Shown here: piece after piece, positions 1 to 8,396 of the stretch
How the letters are laid out: each line of letters starts with the position of its first letter
How positions within the stretch are numbered: position 1 is the stretch's first letter
NCBI RefSeq assembly: GCF_002009425.1
Contig: NZ_CP019936.1
Coordinates: 853,001-917,000 of the forward strand
Origin: Thiosocius teredinicola
Lineage (GTDB): Bacteria > Pseudomonadota > Gammaproteobacteria > Chromatiales > Chromatiaceae
DNA length: 64,000 bases
Reading direction: 5' to 3'
The notes under the pieces: generated by a model
Databases searched by the model: none
The model's input: the letters and a program-made list of their open reading frames with translations, nothing else
Told to the model about the DNA's origin: nothing
Made by a program: the position numbers and the translations under genes

Positions 1-17
1 CCTATCGGGGATGTCCG

Positions 18-1529
18 CTAGGCAAATTCCAGAGTGAAACCGGCGGCCGCGAGATACTCCGCTTCGCGCTTGATTTCGGCCTCGGTCAGCGGGTGCTCGT
101 GCAGCCAGTCTTCGGGAAACTCCAGCCGGATCTCCATCGCCTTCGCGGTGACTTTCATCGGTGGTTTGTGGCTGCCGCCGCGGCCGCGGTGCATCAGTAC
201 GGACAAGCGCAACAGCACGGCCAGCCGTTTGGCGCATTCGGCGATATGCGGCGGCAGGCTGGCGAATTCTCCGGCGATGAACTTGCGCCGGTGCACGCGA
301 ATCAGCGCAGCCAGCACCGCCTGTTGTTGGCGTGAGAAACCGGGCAGGTCGGCGTTGGCGACGATGTAGGCGCCATGCTTGTGGAAGCTGCTGTGCGACA
401 CGGCCAGGCCGAGTTCGTGCAGGCGGCAGGCCCAGTTGAGCATCAGGATGTGTTCGGGGTTATCCAGTTGCCAATTGTCCTGGACTTGGCGCAGCAGAGC
501 GCGCGCGGTGGCCTCGACCCGGTTGGCCTGCTTGATGTCGGCGCCGAAGCGTTGCAGCACGGCGCGGATGGTCGAATCGCGCACGTCGACGTGTTGGATG
601 TGGCCGACCAGTTCGTACAACAGGCCTTCACGCAGTGCCAGGTCGGACACCTGCATGACTTCGATATCCAGCGCCTTGAACACGGCGCTGAGTACGGCGA
701 CCCCGCCGGCGAACACCGGGCGGCGGTCTTCCGACAGACCGTCGAGCGTTAGTTGGTCGCTATGTCCGGCGGCGACCAGCGCGCGCCGCAGCTTTTTCAG
801 CGACGACTTGGTGATGCCCTCGTCGCTCCAGCCATTGCTGACGACCACCTTCTCGATCGCCTTGATCGTGCCCGAACTGCCGACCGCGGTCTGCCATTCG
901 TTGGCGTGAAACATCCGCCGGACCGGTCGCAGTTCGACGCGTCCGCCAAGTACCGCCGCTTCCATCGCCTCCTGGCTGATCTTGCCGTCGGCGAAGAATC
1001 GTCCGGTCATGCTGACGCAACCCATGAACAGGCTTTCGCGCTCGCGTGCCTCGAGGCCTTCGCCGAGGATCAACTCGGTGCTGCCACCGCCGATGTCGAC
1101 CACCAGGCGCGTCTCGTCGCCGGTCGCCAGGCCGTGGGCGACGCCGAGGTAGACCAGGCGCGCCTCTTCACGACCGCCGATGATCTCGATCGGGTGGCCC
1201 AGTGCGTCTTCGGCGGCCTGCAGAAAGGCGCCGCCATCGCGGATCTGGCGCATGGTGTTGGTGCCGACCGCGCGCACCGCGTGGTGCGGCAATGCGCGCA
1301 GTCGCTGGCCCATGCGCGACAGGCTCTCCAGGGCGCGATCCCAGGCATCGTCGCTGAGCGTCTTGTCCGGTAGCAAGCCACCGCCGAGGCGCACGGCATC
1401 ACGCAGACGGTCGACGATAACAAGCTGTTTGTTATCGAGTTTCCCGACGATCATATGAAAACTGTTGGAGCCCAGGTCGACGGCGGCTACGGTCTCCGGC
1501 ACCGCCGGTGCGGTTTGTGATTCGGTCAT
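18..1529 (-). CDS. ppx: Exopolyphosphatase / guanosine pentaphosphatase family (Ppx/GppA)
   Basis: 503 aa, the usual length for this family. The actin-like ATPase fold is visible as VDLGSNSFHMIVG near residue 18, VVDIGGGSTELI near 143 and VGSSGTIKAIE near 215. The C-terminal third has an HD-type helical domain (RLHELGLAVSHSSFHKHG). The family removes terminal phosphate from polyphosphate or converts pppGpp to ppGpp in the cytoplasm. Sequence alone does not separate Ppx from GppA; no ppk gene is next to it here, so the symbol is tentative. The start ATG is at 1529 on the minus strand. Confidence 0.93.
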   Translation of the reverse strand: MTESQTAPAVPETVAAVDLGSNSFHMIVGKLDNKQLVIVDRLRDAVRLGGGLLPDKTLSDDAWDRALESLSRMGQRLRALPHHAVRAVGTNTMRQIRDGGAFLQAAEDALGHPIEIIGGREEARLVYLGVAHGLATGDETRLVVDIGGGSTELILGEGLEARERESLFMGCVSMTGRFFADGKISQEAMEAAVLGGRVELRPVRRMFHANEWQTAVGSSGTIKAIEKVVVSNGWSDEGITKSSLKKLRRALVAAGHSDQLTLDGLSEDRRPVFAGGVAVLSAVFKALDIEVMQVSDLALREGLLYELVGHIQHVDVRDSTIRAVLQRFGADIKQANRVEATARALLRQVQDNWQLDNPEHILMLNWACRLHELGLAVSHSSFHKHGAYIVANADLPGFSRQQQAVLAALIRVHRRKFIAGEFASLPPHIAECAKRLAVLLRLSVLMHRGRGGSHKPPMKVTAKAMEIRLEFPEDWLHEHPLTEAEIKREAEYLAAAGFTLEFA

Positions 1530-1703
1530 GCCCGGGGGATTCTCAAGATTTTTCGCAATGCTAACCCGATGCCGGTGGCAAGGCGAATGATCGATCGCAT
1601 CGCGCTTGCGTACCGAGGCGTGCGCGGTCGAGCATCCGGTGCGGATCAGCGTAGGCGAAGCGCGCTATGCTTGGCAGCCGATGGCTGATCCCCGTTGCTC
1701 TGC

Positions 1704-3335
1704 GTGAAGTCGATTGCTTACATCTTTGCTGGTTTGCTGGCCTATCTGCCGATGTCGCTGGCCGCAGGTGTCGATGCCGACAGGGTGAATGCGCTGCGCG
1801 AGCGTGCGGGCCTGGCGTCGTTGGCGCCTTCGCCCGTGCTCGACCAGGCAGCGCGGCAGCATGCCGCCTACCTCGACCGGCACCGCGAACCCGGCAAGAC
1901 GCCACACGGCCTGTCGGCGCACAAGCAGCAGCCCGGCTTGGCCGGCTTCACCGGCGAGGATCCGGGTGCGCGGGCCGTCGCCGCGGGCTATCCGCATCGC
2001 GACGTGCTGGAGAACGTCAGCATGGGTTACGCCGATGCCGATGAGGCGATCGATGGCCTGATGAGTGCGATCTACCATCGCTTGACCTTCCTCGATCTCG
2101 AAGCCGACCAACTGGGGGTGGCGGTCGGCGAAAAGTCGCGTGTGTTCGTGCTCGGGCGCTCCGATCTTGCAAAGGTGTGCGCCGAACCTCCTACACAGGC
2201 GCGTTACCAGACACCGGTCGATTGCCTGGGACAGACCATCACCCGCGACTATTACCTGCAAATGTGTCGCGGCATCCCTGAACGTGCGTTGTTCAAAGCC
2301 TCGTACCCGGTAACCTGCCCGAACGGCGTGCGGCTGCAGGCCGAGTTCATGCAGCAGGTGTGCAACGATCCGCCGCGCGAAGCGCGCTTCATCGGCCATG
2401 GCCGCTACTACGAGGCCTGCGACAATGGCACGCGTCTGGACGCGCGCTGGTTCAACGCGCTGTGCGAGAACCAGCCGGAGCATGCGGTATACCGTGCGAG
2501 CGGCAGCTACTACGAGATCTGCGATGAGCAGCGCGCGGTGCACGCCGAATGGTTGGAGGCGCAATGCGCGAACGTGCCTGACAGCGGCCGTTACCAAGAC
2601 TCCGGTCGGTACCGCAGGCCGTGTGCCGAGCAAACTGACGTGCGCGTGGAATATCTCGACGAGTTGGATCGGGCGGCGCGTCTGCCGTCGCCCGAGATCG
2701 TCATCTGGCCACCGCAGGGCTCAACCGATGTCACGCCGGCCTTCTTCATCGAAGAGCCCGACCCGCTGCCCGATCGCGAAGTGGCCGGCCAGCCGGTCTC
2801 GCTGCAATTCAATCCGGCCAAAGTGCGGACGGTGACGCTCGAGAAGTTCGAGCTGTACCGGCTCGACGGTGACCGACGCGCTATCGTGAGCGATGTGCGC
2901 CTGCTCGATCAGGCCAGCGATCCGCATCAATTGCTCGGCAGCCACGAATTCGCACTCTTCCCACTGCAACGGCTGGCGTGGTCGACCCGCTACCTGGCGA
3001 GTGTCTCCGCCGTACTCGATGGCGAGCGGCGCTCATTCGAATGGATGTTCCGAACGCGTGGTGACGAGCTGCCGATGGTGATCGTCGGCCAGACGGCTCG
3101 GTCATTCGTGATCGATCCCGGCAAACCGTTTCGCGTGTACGTACCGCCGGATGAACAATCAAAGCCGACGGTACTGCGTACGCGCACCGAGTTTCTGCGC
3201 GGTAACCAGGTCGAGGTTGCGATCGTCGACCCCAACACCTTGCAGGTCACTCTATCGTTGGCGTTCTGCGATCGCATCCGCATGCAGTTCGACGACGGTC
3301 GACAGGCCGAGCTGGTGCCGCAGGGTTGCCGCTGA
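1704..3335 (+). CDS. Secreted CAP-domain protein with five double-cysteine repeats
   Basis: I place the start at GTG 1704, which gives a clean signal peptide (MKSIAYIFAGLLAYLPMSLA); an in-frame TTG lies three codons upstream. Residues about 25-155 look like a CAP/SCP domain (N-terminal helix, ...QHAAYLDRH..., ...ENVSMGYADADEAIDGLMSAIYHR...). Then come five consecutive units of 29-34 residues, each with two cysteines and a pattern like C-x2-x-P-x-x-A-x-Y...Y-x-x-C-x-x-...-W/F-L/M. The C-terminal half (about 330-543) is an unrecognised, probably beta-rich region. CAP proteins are usually secreted; the function here is unknown. It stands alone between ppx (divergent) and the Nudix gene. Confidence 0.8.
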   Translation: MKSIAYIFAGLLAYLPMSLAAGVDADRVNALRERAGLASLAPSPVLDQAARQHAAYLDRHREPGKTPHGLSAHKQQPGLAGFTGEDPGARAVAAGYPHRDVLENVSMGYADADEAIDGLMSAIYHRLTFLDLEADQLGVAVGEKSRVFVLGRSDLAKVCAEPPTQARYQTPVDCLGQTITRDYYLQMCRGIPERALFKASYPVTCPNGVRLQAEFMQQVCNDPPREARFIGHGRYYEACDNGTRLDARWFNALCENQPEHAVYRASGSYYEICDEQRAVHAEWLEAQCANVPDSGRYQDSGRYRRPCAEQTDVRVEYLDELDRAARLPSPEIVIWPPQGSTDVTPAFFIEEPDPLPDREVAGQPVSLQFNPAKVRTVTLEKFELYRLDGDRRAIVSDVRLLDQASDPHQLLGSHEFALFPLQRLAWSTRYLASVSAVLDGERRSFEWMFRTRGDELPMVIVGQTARSFVIDPGKPFRVYVPPDEQSKPTVLRTRTEFLRGNQVEVAIVDPNTLQVTLSLAFCDRIRMQFDDGRQAELVPQGCR

Positions 3336-3390
3336 GCGAATCCGCCAGACCGCCTGCTATGATGCAGGGATCGCACAATCAGGAAGGGTG

Positions 3391-3963
3391 ATGAAGTATT
3401 GCAGTGTCTGTGGCAGTGAGGTCCGCGTGGGCGTGCCGGCCGGTGATAACCGGCCGCGGCATATCTGCGACCAATGCGGCACCATTCACTATCACAATCC
3501 CAAAGTGGTTGCCGGTTGCATCGCCCACTGGGAAGACAAGGTGCTGATGTGCCGCCGGGCGATTGAACCGCGTCTCGGTCTGTGGACCGTGCCGGCGGGT
3601 TTCATGGAAAACGGCGAGACGACCTACGAAGGCGCAGTGCGCGAGACGCTCGAAGAGGCCAACGCCCGCGTGGCGGTCGACGATCTGTACGTAACCGTCA
3701 ACCTGCCGCACATCAATCAGGTTTACATGTTGTTCCGCGGCCGCCTGCTCGATCTCGATTTCTCACCCGGCGAAGAGAGCCTCGAGGTGGTCCTGCTGGG
3801 TGAGGACGAGATGCCGTGGAACGAGATGGCGTTCCCCACCGTTTCTGAGGCGCTTCGGCTGTACTTCGCCGATCGCGCGCAAGGACAATACCCGGTACGC
3901 ATGCTGGATATCGTGCGCGAAGGTGGCGTCCCGGGTCGCTACCAGGTGCGGCGTATCTCCTGA
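3391..3963 (+). CDS. Nudix hydrolase with N-terminal zinc ribbon
   Basis: 190 aa. The N-terminus carries a zinc ribbon (C4-x2-C7 and C27-x2-C30, MKYCSVCG...HICDQCG). The Nudix box follows as GFMENGETTYEGAVRETLEE, with the usual Gly after EE replaced by Asn. Zinc ribbon plus Nudix is the architecture of NudC-like NADH pyrophosphatases and of the common proteobacterial 'ADP-ribose pyrophosphatase-like' group; the short length fits the latter. The start ATG at 3391 has AGGAAGG just upstream; longer in-frame starts run back into the previous gene and are rejected. Confidence 0.88.
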   Translation: MKYCSVCGSEVRVGVPAGDNRPRHICDQCGTIHYHNPKVVAGCIAHWEDKVLMCRRAIEPRLGLWTVPAGFMENGETTYEGAVRETLEEANARVAVDDLYVTVNLPHINQVYMLFRGRLLDLDFSPGEESLEVVLLGEDEMPWNEMAFPTVSEALRLYFADRAQGQYPVRMLDIVREGGVPGRYQVRRIS

Positions 3964-4006
3964 GTGGGTCTCGATCAATACGCCCTTGTCAGCGCGCGAC
4001 GCGGGT

Positions 4007-4696
4007 TCATTTCGCGATCGGCTGGAATGTGACATAGCACTGCGGCGAGAGCATCGGCCTTACCCAATCGATGCGTTCGATCTTAAGGCCCGCTGCATTT
4101 GCTTCCGCCTCGAGTTGTGCCTTTGCCACCGGAATGCGGTCTTCAGGGTGCTTGCCACGTATCCAGTTGCGTGCGTCGTAGCTCAACCATGAACTGGATG
4201 TGCGCAGAAAATAGAAGGCGATAACCGGCCCGCGGGAGATGCGACGGAGTTCGGCCAGCACTGCGCTCCTGACCTCGGGCTTTCGATAGTGGTGCAGCAA
4301 GCGATTGCACAACACGGCATCGAAGGCGTCATCGGCAAAACCGCTCTTGAGGATGTCGCATGCGCTGAACCTGATGCCATCAATACCCTGGCGATGGCTT
4401 TGCTGCTGAGCGACCGACAGCATATGTGCCGACGAGTCCGCTGCGGTAACCTGAAAGCCGTCGCGGGCCAACGCCATCGCGATACGCCCCGTTCCGCTCG
4501 GCAGATCGAGTACATGGGAACCGGCGGGCAATGCCGACAGCGTGCTGCGGATCAGCTCAAGCTCCCGGGTGTTGCGCCAATCGGGTGCGTGCTTCTTGAC
4601 GGCATAGCGCTGGGCAACGCCGGCATGATCGAAGCGCGTCATGGTCAATTGATAGTCGTGATCGAGTTCGGCGAGCGTAGGGTCGTGCATACCCAT
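4007..4696 (-). CDS. Class I SAM-dependent methyltransferase
   Basis: 229 aa from the ATG at 4696, which has AGAGG six bases upstream; an ATG nine codons further out (4723) has no good ribosome site. Motif I is HVLDLPSGTGRIAMALA, followed by the acidic loop ADSSAHM, and a post-motif region CDILKSGFADDAFDAVLC typical of Rossmann-fold methyltransferases. The C-terminus (SYDARNWIRGKHPEDRIPV) does not point to a substrate. It is convergent with the Nudix gene and has no obvious operon partner. Substrate unknown. Confidence 0.82.
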   Translation of the reverse strand: MGMHDPTLAELDHDYQLTMTRFDHAGVAQRYAVKKHAPDWRNTRELELIRSTLSALPAGSHVLDLPSGTGRIAMALARDGFQVTAADSSAHMLSVAQQQSHRQGIDGIRFSACDILKSGFADDAFDAVLCNRLLHHYRKPEVRSAVLAELRRISRGPVIAFYFLRTSSSWLSYDARNWIRGKHPEDRIPVAKAQLEAEANAAGLKIERIDWVRPMLSPQCYVTFQPIAK

Positions 4697-4801
4697 GAAT
4701 ACCTCTGTGGGGGCACGGAGCACTAGTCGGGTTTCGACAGTTTCGTCGTGCGTATTATCGGTATTGGGCAGCGTGCGCCGCGCGGCTTAGTGCATCCTTA
4801 A

Positions 4802-4913
4802 GTCGGCAGCTAGTGGAACAAACTTTGTCGCGCACATTCGGCGCGACAAGGCACTGCCTAAGGCGAACAGCGGAGCACGCCAAGGCACTGGAGTTCGGAA
4901 GCCTGCTGCCGAC
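4802..4913. repeat. Structured intergenic element with nested inverted repeats
   Basis: The 281-bp gap between the methyltransferase and the NYN gene has no ORF I would defend. It contains an outer inverted pair GTCGGCAGC (4802-4810) / GCTGCCGAC (4905-4913) about 112 bp apart end to end, enclosing an inner hairpin TTGTCGCGC (4825-4833) / GCGCGACAA (4841-4849) with a 7-nt loop. It could be a small miniature transposable element or a structured RNA; no target-site duplication is obvious to me. Confidence 0.35.
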
Positions 4914-4977
4914 TCGCTGTCGATGAGGGTCTACGGTTGGCGTATGTCTTACGACGCCAAGGTGTGGCGGCTGCGCG

Positions 4978-5808
4978 TCAACGACCTTTGATTTGCACCC
5001 GGCGCACGTTCTGCGCGACCAGGCCGCCGTCTTTCTGTTCGCTTTCCTTCAGGTAGAACTCAAGCACCATGTCGCGGTTTGCCAGGTCATCGGCCTGCAG
5101 GCCGTCAGCCAGTTCATTGATGTGACAGAAGGCGCTGTCCCACGGCGATGCCGGGTCGCGGTTGTCGGTGATCCACAGGTTGTTGCCGATGCGTTTTATG
5201 AAGCTCAGAAAGCCGTAGCCTTTGTCTTCGATCCAGCGTGAGCAGTAGCCGCGCACGCACGATCCGGTCTCGCCCCAGGCATTGCGCGGCTCGTAGTAGA
5301 TCGGTACCAGGTCCGGTATCAGGAAACCGGAGTGATAGGCGTCGACCTGGCGCTGCAAGGCCCGCGAGACATTGTTGAAGCCGAGCAGTTCTACGCGGCA
5401 GCCCTTGTTCTGCAGCGCCGTCACCAATTGCAAAAAGTCGCCATCGCCGCTGACCAGCAGGATCTCGTCGAGGTTCTCGGCCTGCAGCATGGCATCGACC
5501 GCGAGGTCGAGGTCGGCATTGGCCTTGGTGGTCGTGTGGCCCTCTTCATCGGTGTAGCGCTTGACCTCCTTGGTGATGACCTTCCAGCCAAAGTCGCGCA
5601 GCGTGTTCTGGTAGGCGTAGGTGCGGCGCGCGTAGTCCTGGTCTTCCTTGGCGCGTTCGGAATCGAATGCCAGGTAGACGTTGAGTCTCAACAGGGTACC
5701 GCCGTTGCGCGCTGCGAAGCGCCGCAGGATGTCGTAGCGAAGTTGATAGCCGCCGTTATAGCGCGTGTTCTCGGCGTCAACGAAGACGCCCACTTTGATG
5801 TTGCTCAA
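4978..5808 (-). CDS. NYN-domain (LabA/DUF88-like) protein with cold-shock-like C-terminus
   Basis: 276 aa. The N-terminal ~165 residues form a NYN/PIN-like nuclease fold: VGVFVDAENTRYN at the start, NADLDLAVDAM and LVSGDGDFLQLV carry the acidic residues expected at the metal site. The C-terminus (about 185-270: GYCSRWIEDKGYGFLSFIKR ... AFCHINEL) resembles a cold-shock/OB fold, where GYGFL and the later FCHI would be RNP-like motifs. Together this suggests an RNA-binding, RNA-cleaving protein. The family's substrates are mostly unknown, so function is inferred from fold only. Confidence 0.8.
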   Translation of the reverse strand: MSNIKVGVFVDAENTRYNGGYQLRYDILRRFAARNGGTLLRLNVYLAFDSERAKEDQDYARRTYAYQNTLRDFGWKVITKEVKRYTDEEGHTTTKANADLDLAVDAMLQAENLDEILLVSGDGDFLQLVTALQNKGCRVELLGFNNVSRALQRQVDAYHSGFLIPDLVPIYYEPRNAWGETGSCVRGYCSRWIEDKGYGFLSFIKRIGNNLWITDNRDPASPWDSAFCHINELADGLQADDLANRDMVLEFYLKESEQKDGGLVAQNVRRVQIKGR

Positions 5809-5939
5809 TACGATTCCCGGGCTTCAAGTGATGGTCGATCCGCGCACCCGACGCAACAGGGCGACGGGTGCGCAAGCTCAATTCTCGAAAGGAAGCGTCA
5901 CCAAAGTCAAACCGATCCGCTCCAGCGATCTGCAGGGAT

Positions 5940-7559
5940 TCACTTTTGCGGATCGTTTCGGCTGCGCGCGAGTTGCAGGATATCCTTTTGCGGGTCGTAG
6001 ACGGCAGACTCGATTTCAAACATACCCAGCAGGGTGTGGAACACATGATCATGCGACAGATGTTCGTTGCGGATCGCCAGCAAGCTGTCGTTGTCGGCCT
6101 CTTCGTAGTTGGCACCGAACCACAGGATGACGGGTACGTGGGTCTGGGTCTCGGGGGCGACGAAGTAGGGCAGTCCATGCAGGTACAGGCCCGACTCGCC
6201 GAGCGATTCGCCGTGGTCACTGACATACATCAGGCCTGTTTCGAAACGGCTGTCGTTGCGCTTTAGAAAATCGATAGCCTGAGACAGGAAGTGGTCGGTG
6301 TACAGAATCGTGTTGTCATAGGCGTTGCCGATCGTTTCCGGTGCGCAGTCGTCGAGCTGGCTGGTATCGCAGGTCGGTGTGAACTTGCGATAGGCGTCGG
6401 GGTAGCGCTTGTAATACGCAGGCCCGTGGCTGCCCATCTGGTGCAGCACGATCAGGATGTCGCCACTTGGGTGCGCGTCGACGTATTCCTGCAGGCCGAC
6501 CAGCATACCTTCGTCACGGCACTCGACGTCGCAGATCGTGTTGTTGTCGGGCGAGCGATAATCCTGGGTCTCGACACGGTCGGCGACGTGCTTCGAGCTG
6601 GAGTTGTTGTCGCGCCACAGAATGTTCACGCCCGCATGCTTGAGCACGTCGAGTGCGTTCTCGGTCGCTAGCGCGTCTTTGCCGTCGAAGTCGTCGCGTG
6701 TACTCAATGCAAACATGCAGGGCACGGAGATCGCCGTCGACGTGCCGCAGGCCGACACGTGCGACAGGCTGACAACCTTGCGTTTCGCCAGTTCTGGATT
6801 GGTGTCGCGCTGATAACCATTCAGCGAGAAGCGATCGGCGCGGGCAGTCTCACCGACCACCATGATGATCAGCTCGCGTTCGATATCGGCCGCCGGTATG
6901 CGGGCGTCGGTGCCGATCGCCTGCAAAGGTCGGCTGGCGCCGGCGATGTGTTCGTCGGCGAATCTGAACAAGGCATAGATCGGTGTCGCCGGATTGCTGT
7001 AATAACGCAGCGCCTTGTGTTCGCGGATGAACGATGCGTAGAAGCCGCTCGACAGCAGCATCAGGCCAATCGCGGCCACCAGCGGAATGGCGAGCAGCTT
7101 GGCACGCGACACGACTGCAGTCTTGAGCGCTTTTCGCTGGTGCTCGATCAGCACCACCAGTGCGCTTGGTAATACTCCCAGGAGCAACACATACAACGCG
7201 AAGCGCCAGCTCATCAGGTCGCCCGCCTCGGCGGCATTGGTTGCCGCCGCGTTGTGCAACATGTCACTGTCGATGATCACATTGTACGTATCCATGAAAT
7301 ACGCGGTGACCGACGACACCATCAACAGGGTTACGAGCACCGCCTTGGTCGCCCTCCCGATGCACAGCACCGCGAGCAGAAAGGTCAGTGCACACAGCAG
7401 GACTGCCGCCATCGAGGCGATATGCGCGTAGCCCCAAGGTGCCGATGCAAACGCGTCGATTAGGTTGCGAAACAACGCGAAATTCGCAAACAGCGTCAGA
7501 AAGACGGCCGTGCCGACGATGAGTTGCGTGGAACTTGCTGAAAACGCGCGGTGTTTCAT
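5940..7559 (-). CDS. eptA: Lipid A phosphoethanolamine transferase (EptA/PmrC family)
   Basis: 539 aa, normal for the family. About five N-terminal membrane helices (residues 10-185) precede a periplasmic sulfatase-fold domain. Visible metal/catalytic elements are VVGETARADRFSLNGYQRD (metal-binding Glu), CGTSTAISVPCMF (nucleophile Thr) and the DHGESLGESGLYLHG loop. Such enzymes transfer phosphoethanolamine to lipid A at the inner membrane and lower binding of cationic peptides. It is divergent from the six-gene operon at 7728, and a PmrA-like box sits between them, which fits the known PmrA control of eptA in enterobacteria. Confidence 0.92.
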   Translation of the reverse strand: MKHRAFSASSTQLIVGTAVFLTLFANFALFRNLIDAFASAPWGYAHIASMAAVLLCALTFLLAVLCIGRATKAVLVTLLMVSSVTAYFMDTYNVIIDSDMLHNAAATNAAEAGDLMSWRFALYVLLLGVLPSALVVLIEHQRKALKTAVVSRAKLLAIPLVAAIGLMLLSSGFYASFIREHKALRYYSNPATPIYALFRFADEHIAGASRPLQAIGTDARIPAADIERELIIMVVGETARADRFSLNGYQRDTNPELAKRKVVSLSHVSACGTSTAISVPCMFALSTRDDFDGKDALATENALDVLKHAGVNILWRDNNSSSKHVADRVETQDYRSPDNNTICDVECRDEGMLVGLQEYVDAHPSGDILIVLHQMGSHGPAYYKRYPDAYRKFTPTCDTSQLDDCAPETIGNAYDNTILYTDHFLSQAIDFLKRNDSRFETGLMYVSDHGESLGESGLYLHGLPYFVAPETQTHVPVILWFGANYEEADNDSLLAIRNEHLSHDHVFHTLLGMFEIESAVYDPQKDILQLARSRNDPQK

Positions 7560-7664
7560 GGGGATTCGAGGTTCACTCCTGTGACTCGCTGAATGTGAGC
7601 CGGGGCACAGTCGGTGAAACCTGCCCAGCGGCGGCTGAAAGAGTGGGGATTTTGATTCGGTCTA

Positions 7665-7681
7665 CTTAAGGCCTGCTTAAG
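7665..7681. promoter_or_regulatory. PmrA/QseB-like box: CTTAAG-N5-CTTAAG
   Basis: Two exact CTTAAG hexamers (7665-7670 and 7676-7681) are separated by 5 nt, the spacing and sequence class described for PmrA boxes (YTTAAK-N5-YTTAAK). Because each hexamer is palindromic, the site reads the same on both strands. It lies 47 nt before the ATG at 7728 and 106 nt before the eptA start at 7559. The downstream operon encodes an OmpR-family regulator of the PmrA/QseB type, so autoregulation plus control of eptA is a simple reading. Not proven. Confidence 0.6.
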
Positions 7682-7727
7682 TATGCAACGCCAGGATTGC
7701 ATGCCATAGGGCGAAGAGGACCTACCC

Positions 7728-8396
7728 ATGGCTGATATGACAACCCGAAAAAGCAAGACGGAAGTGCCGACGTTGGTCGATCTCGACGGGCCGCAGGCCG
7801 AGCGCCGCCTGGACGCCGAGACGTTCGTGCATGCGGCATTCGAGCGCGCTTATGGTGCGCATGTCCAGCATTTCATGCCGACCCTGATGTCGCTGCGCAA
7901 TGACGACGACACCTTGCTTGCCGTGCTCGGTCTGCGCATCGTCGATCGCCAGCCGCTGTTTCTGGAGCAGTACCTGGACCGCCCGGTAGAACAGGCATTG
8001 AGCGCCGCGGCCGGGCTTCCGGTCGATCGTGCCAGCCTGGTCGAGGTAGGCAACTTCGCGGTCGGTGCCATCGGCGGCGGTCGCTGGTTGATCACGGCGC
8101 TGACCGCCTACCTGTTCGGCACCGGTCATACCTGGGCGGTGTTCACCTGTGGCCCGGAGTTGCGTAATGCCTTCCGCCGCCTCGGGGTCGAGCTGGTGGA
8201 TATTGCGCCCGCCGATCCGGGCCGCCTGTCGCCGCAGGAATGTGCGTGCTGGGGCAGATACTACGAGCAGCGACCGCGCGTGATGGCGGCCAGCGTGGCG
8301 CAGAGCTACGCTGTTTTGTCGGCCTTGTTCGAGAAGGAATGCGCCTTGAACTCGCTTTGGACTCGCGCCCAGCTGGCGGGCCGTAACGTCGCATGA
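7728..8396 (+). CDS. Thermostable hemolysin (delta-VPH) family protein
   Basis: 222 aa; GAGGA upstream of the ATG supports this start. The sequence matches the 'thermostable hemolysin' family in my recollection (AETFVHAAFERAYGAHVQHFMP, LEQYLDRPVEQAL, RASLVEVGNFAVG). Despite the name it has no signal peptide or membrane helix, and its layout recalls GNAT-like acyltransferase or autoinducer-synthase folds. It overlaps the next gene by 4 bases (ATGA), so the two are translationally coupled. An acyl-transfer role beside an acyl-activating ligase is my inference. Confidence 0.78.
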   Translation: MADMTTRKSKTEVPTLVDLDGPQAERRLDAETFVHAAFERAYGAHVQHFMPTLMSLRNDDDTLLAVLGLRIVDRQPLFLEQYLDRPVEQALSAAAGLPVDRASLVEVGNFAVGAIGGGRWLITALTAYLFGTGHTWAVFTCGPELRNAFRRLGVELVDIAPADPGRLSPQECACWGRYYEQRPRVMAASVAQSYAVLSALFEKECALNSLWTRAQLAGRNVA

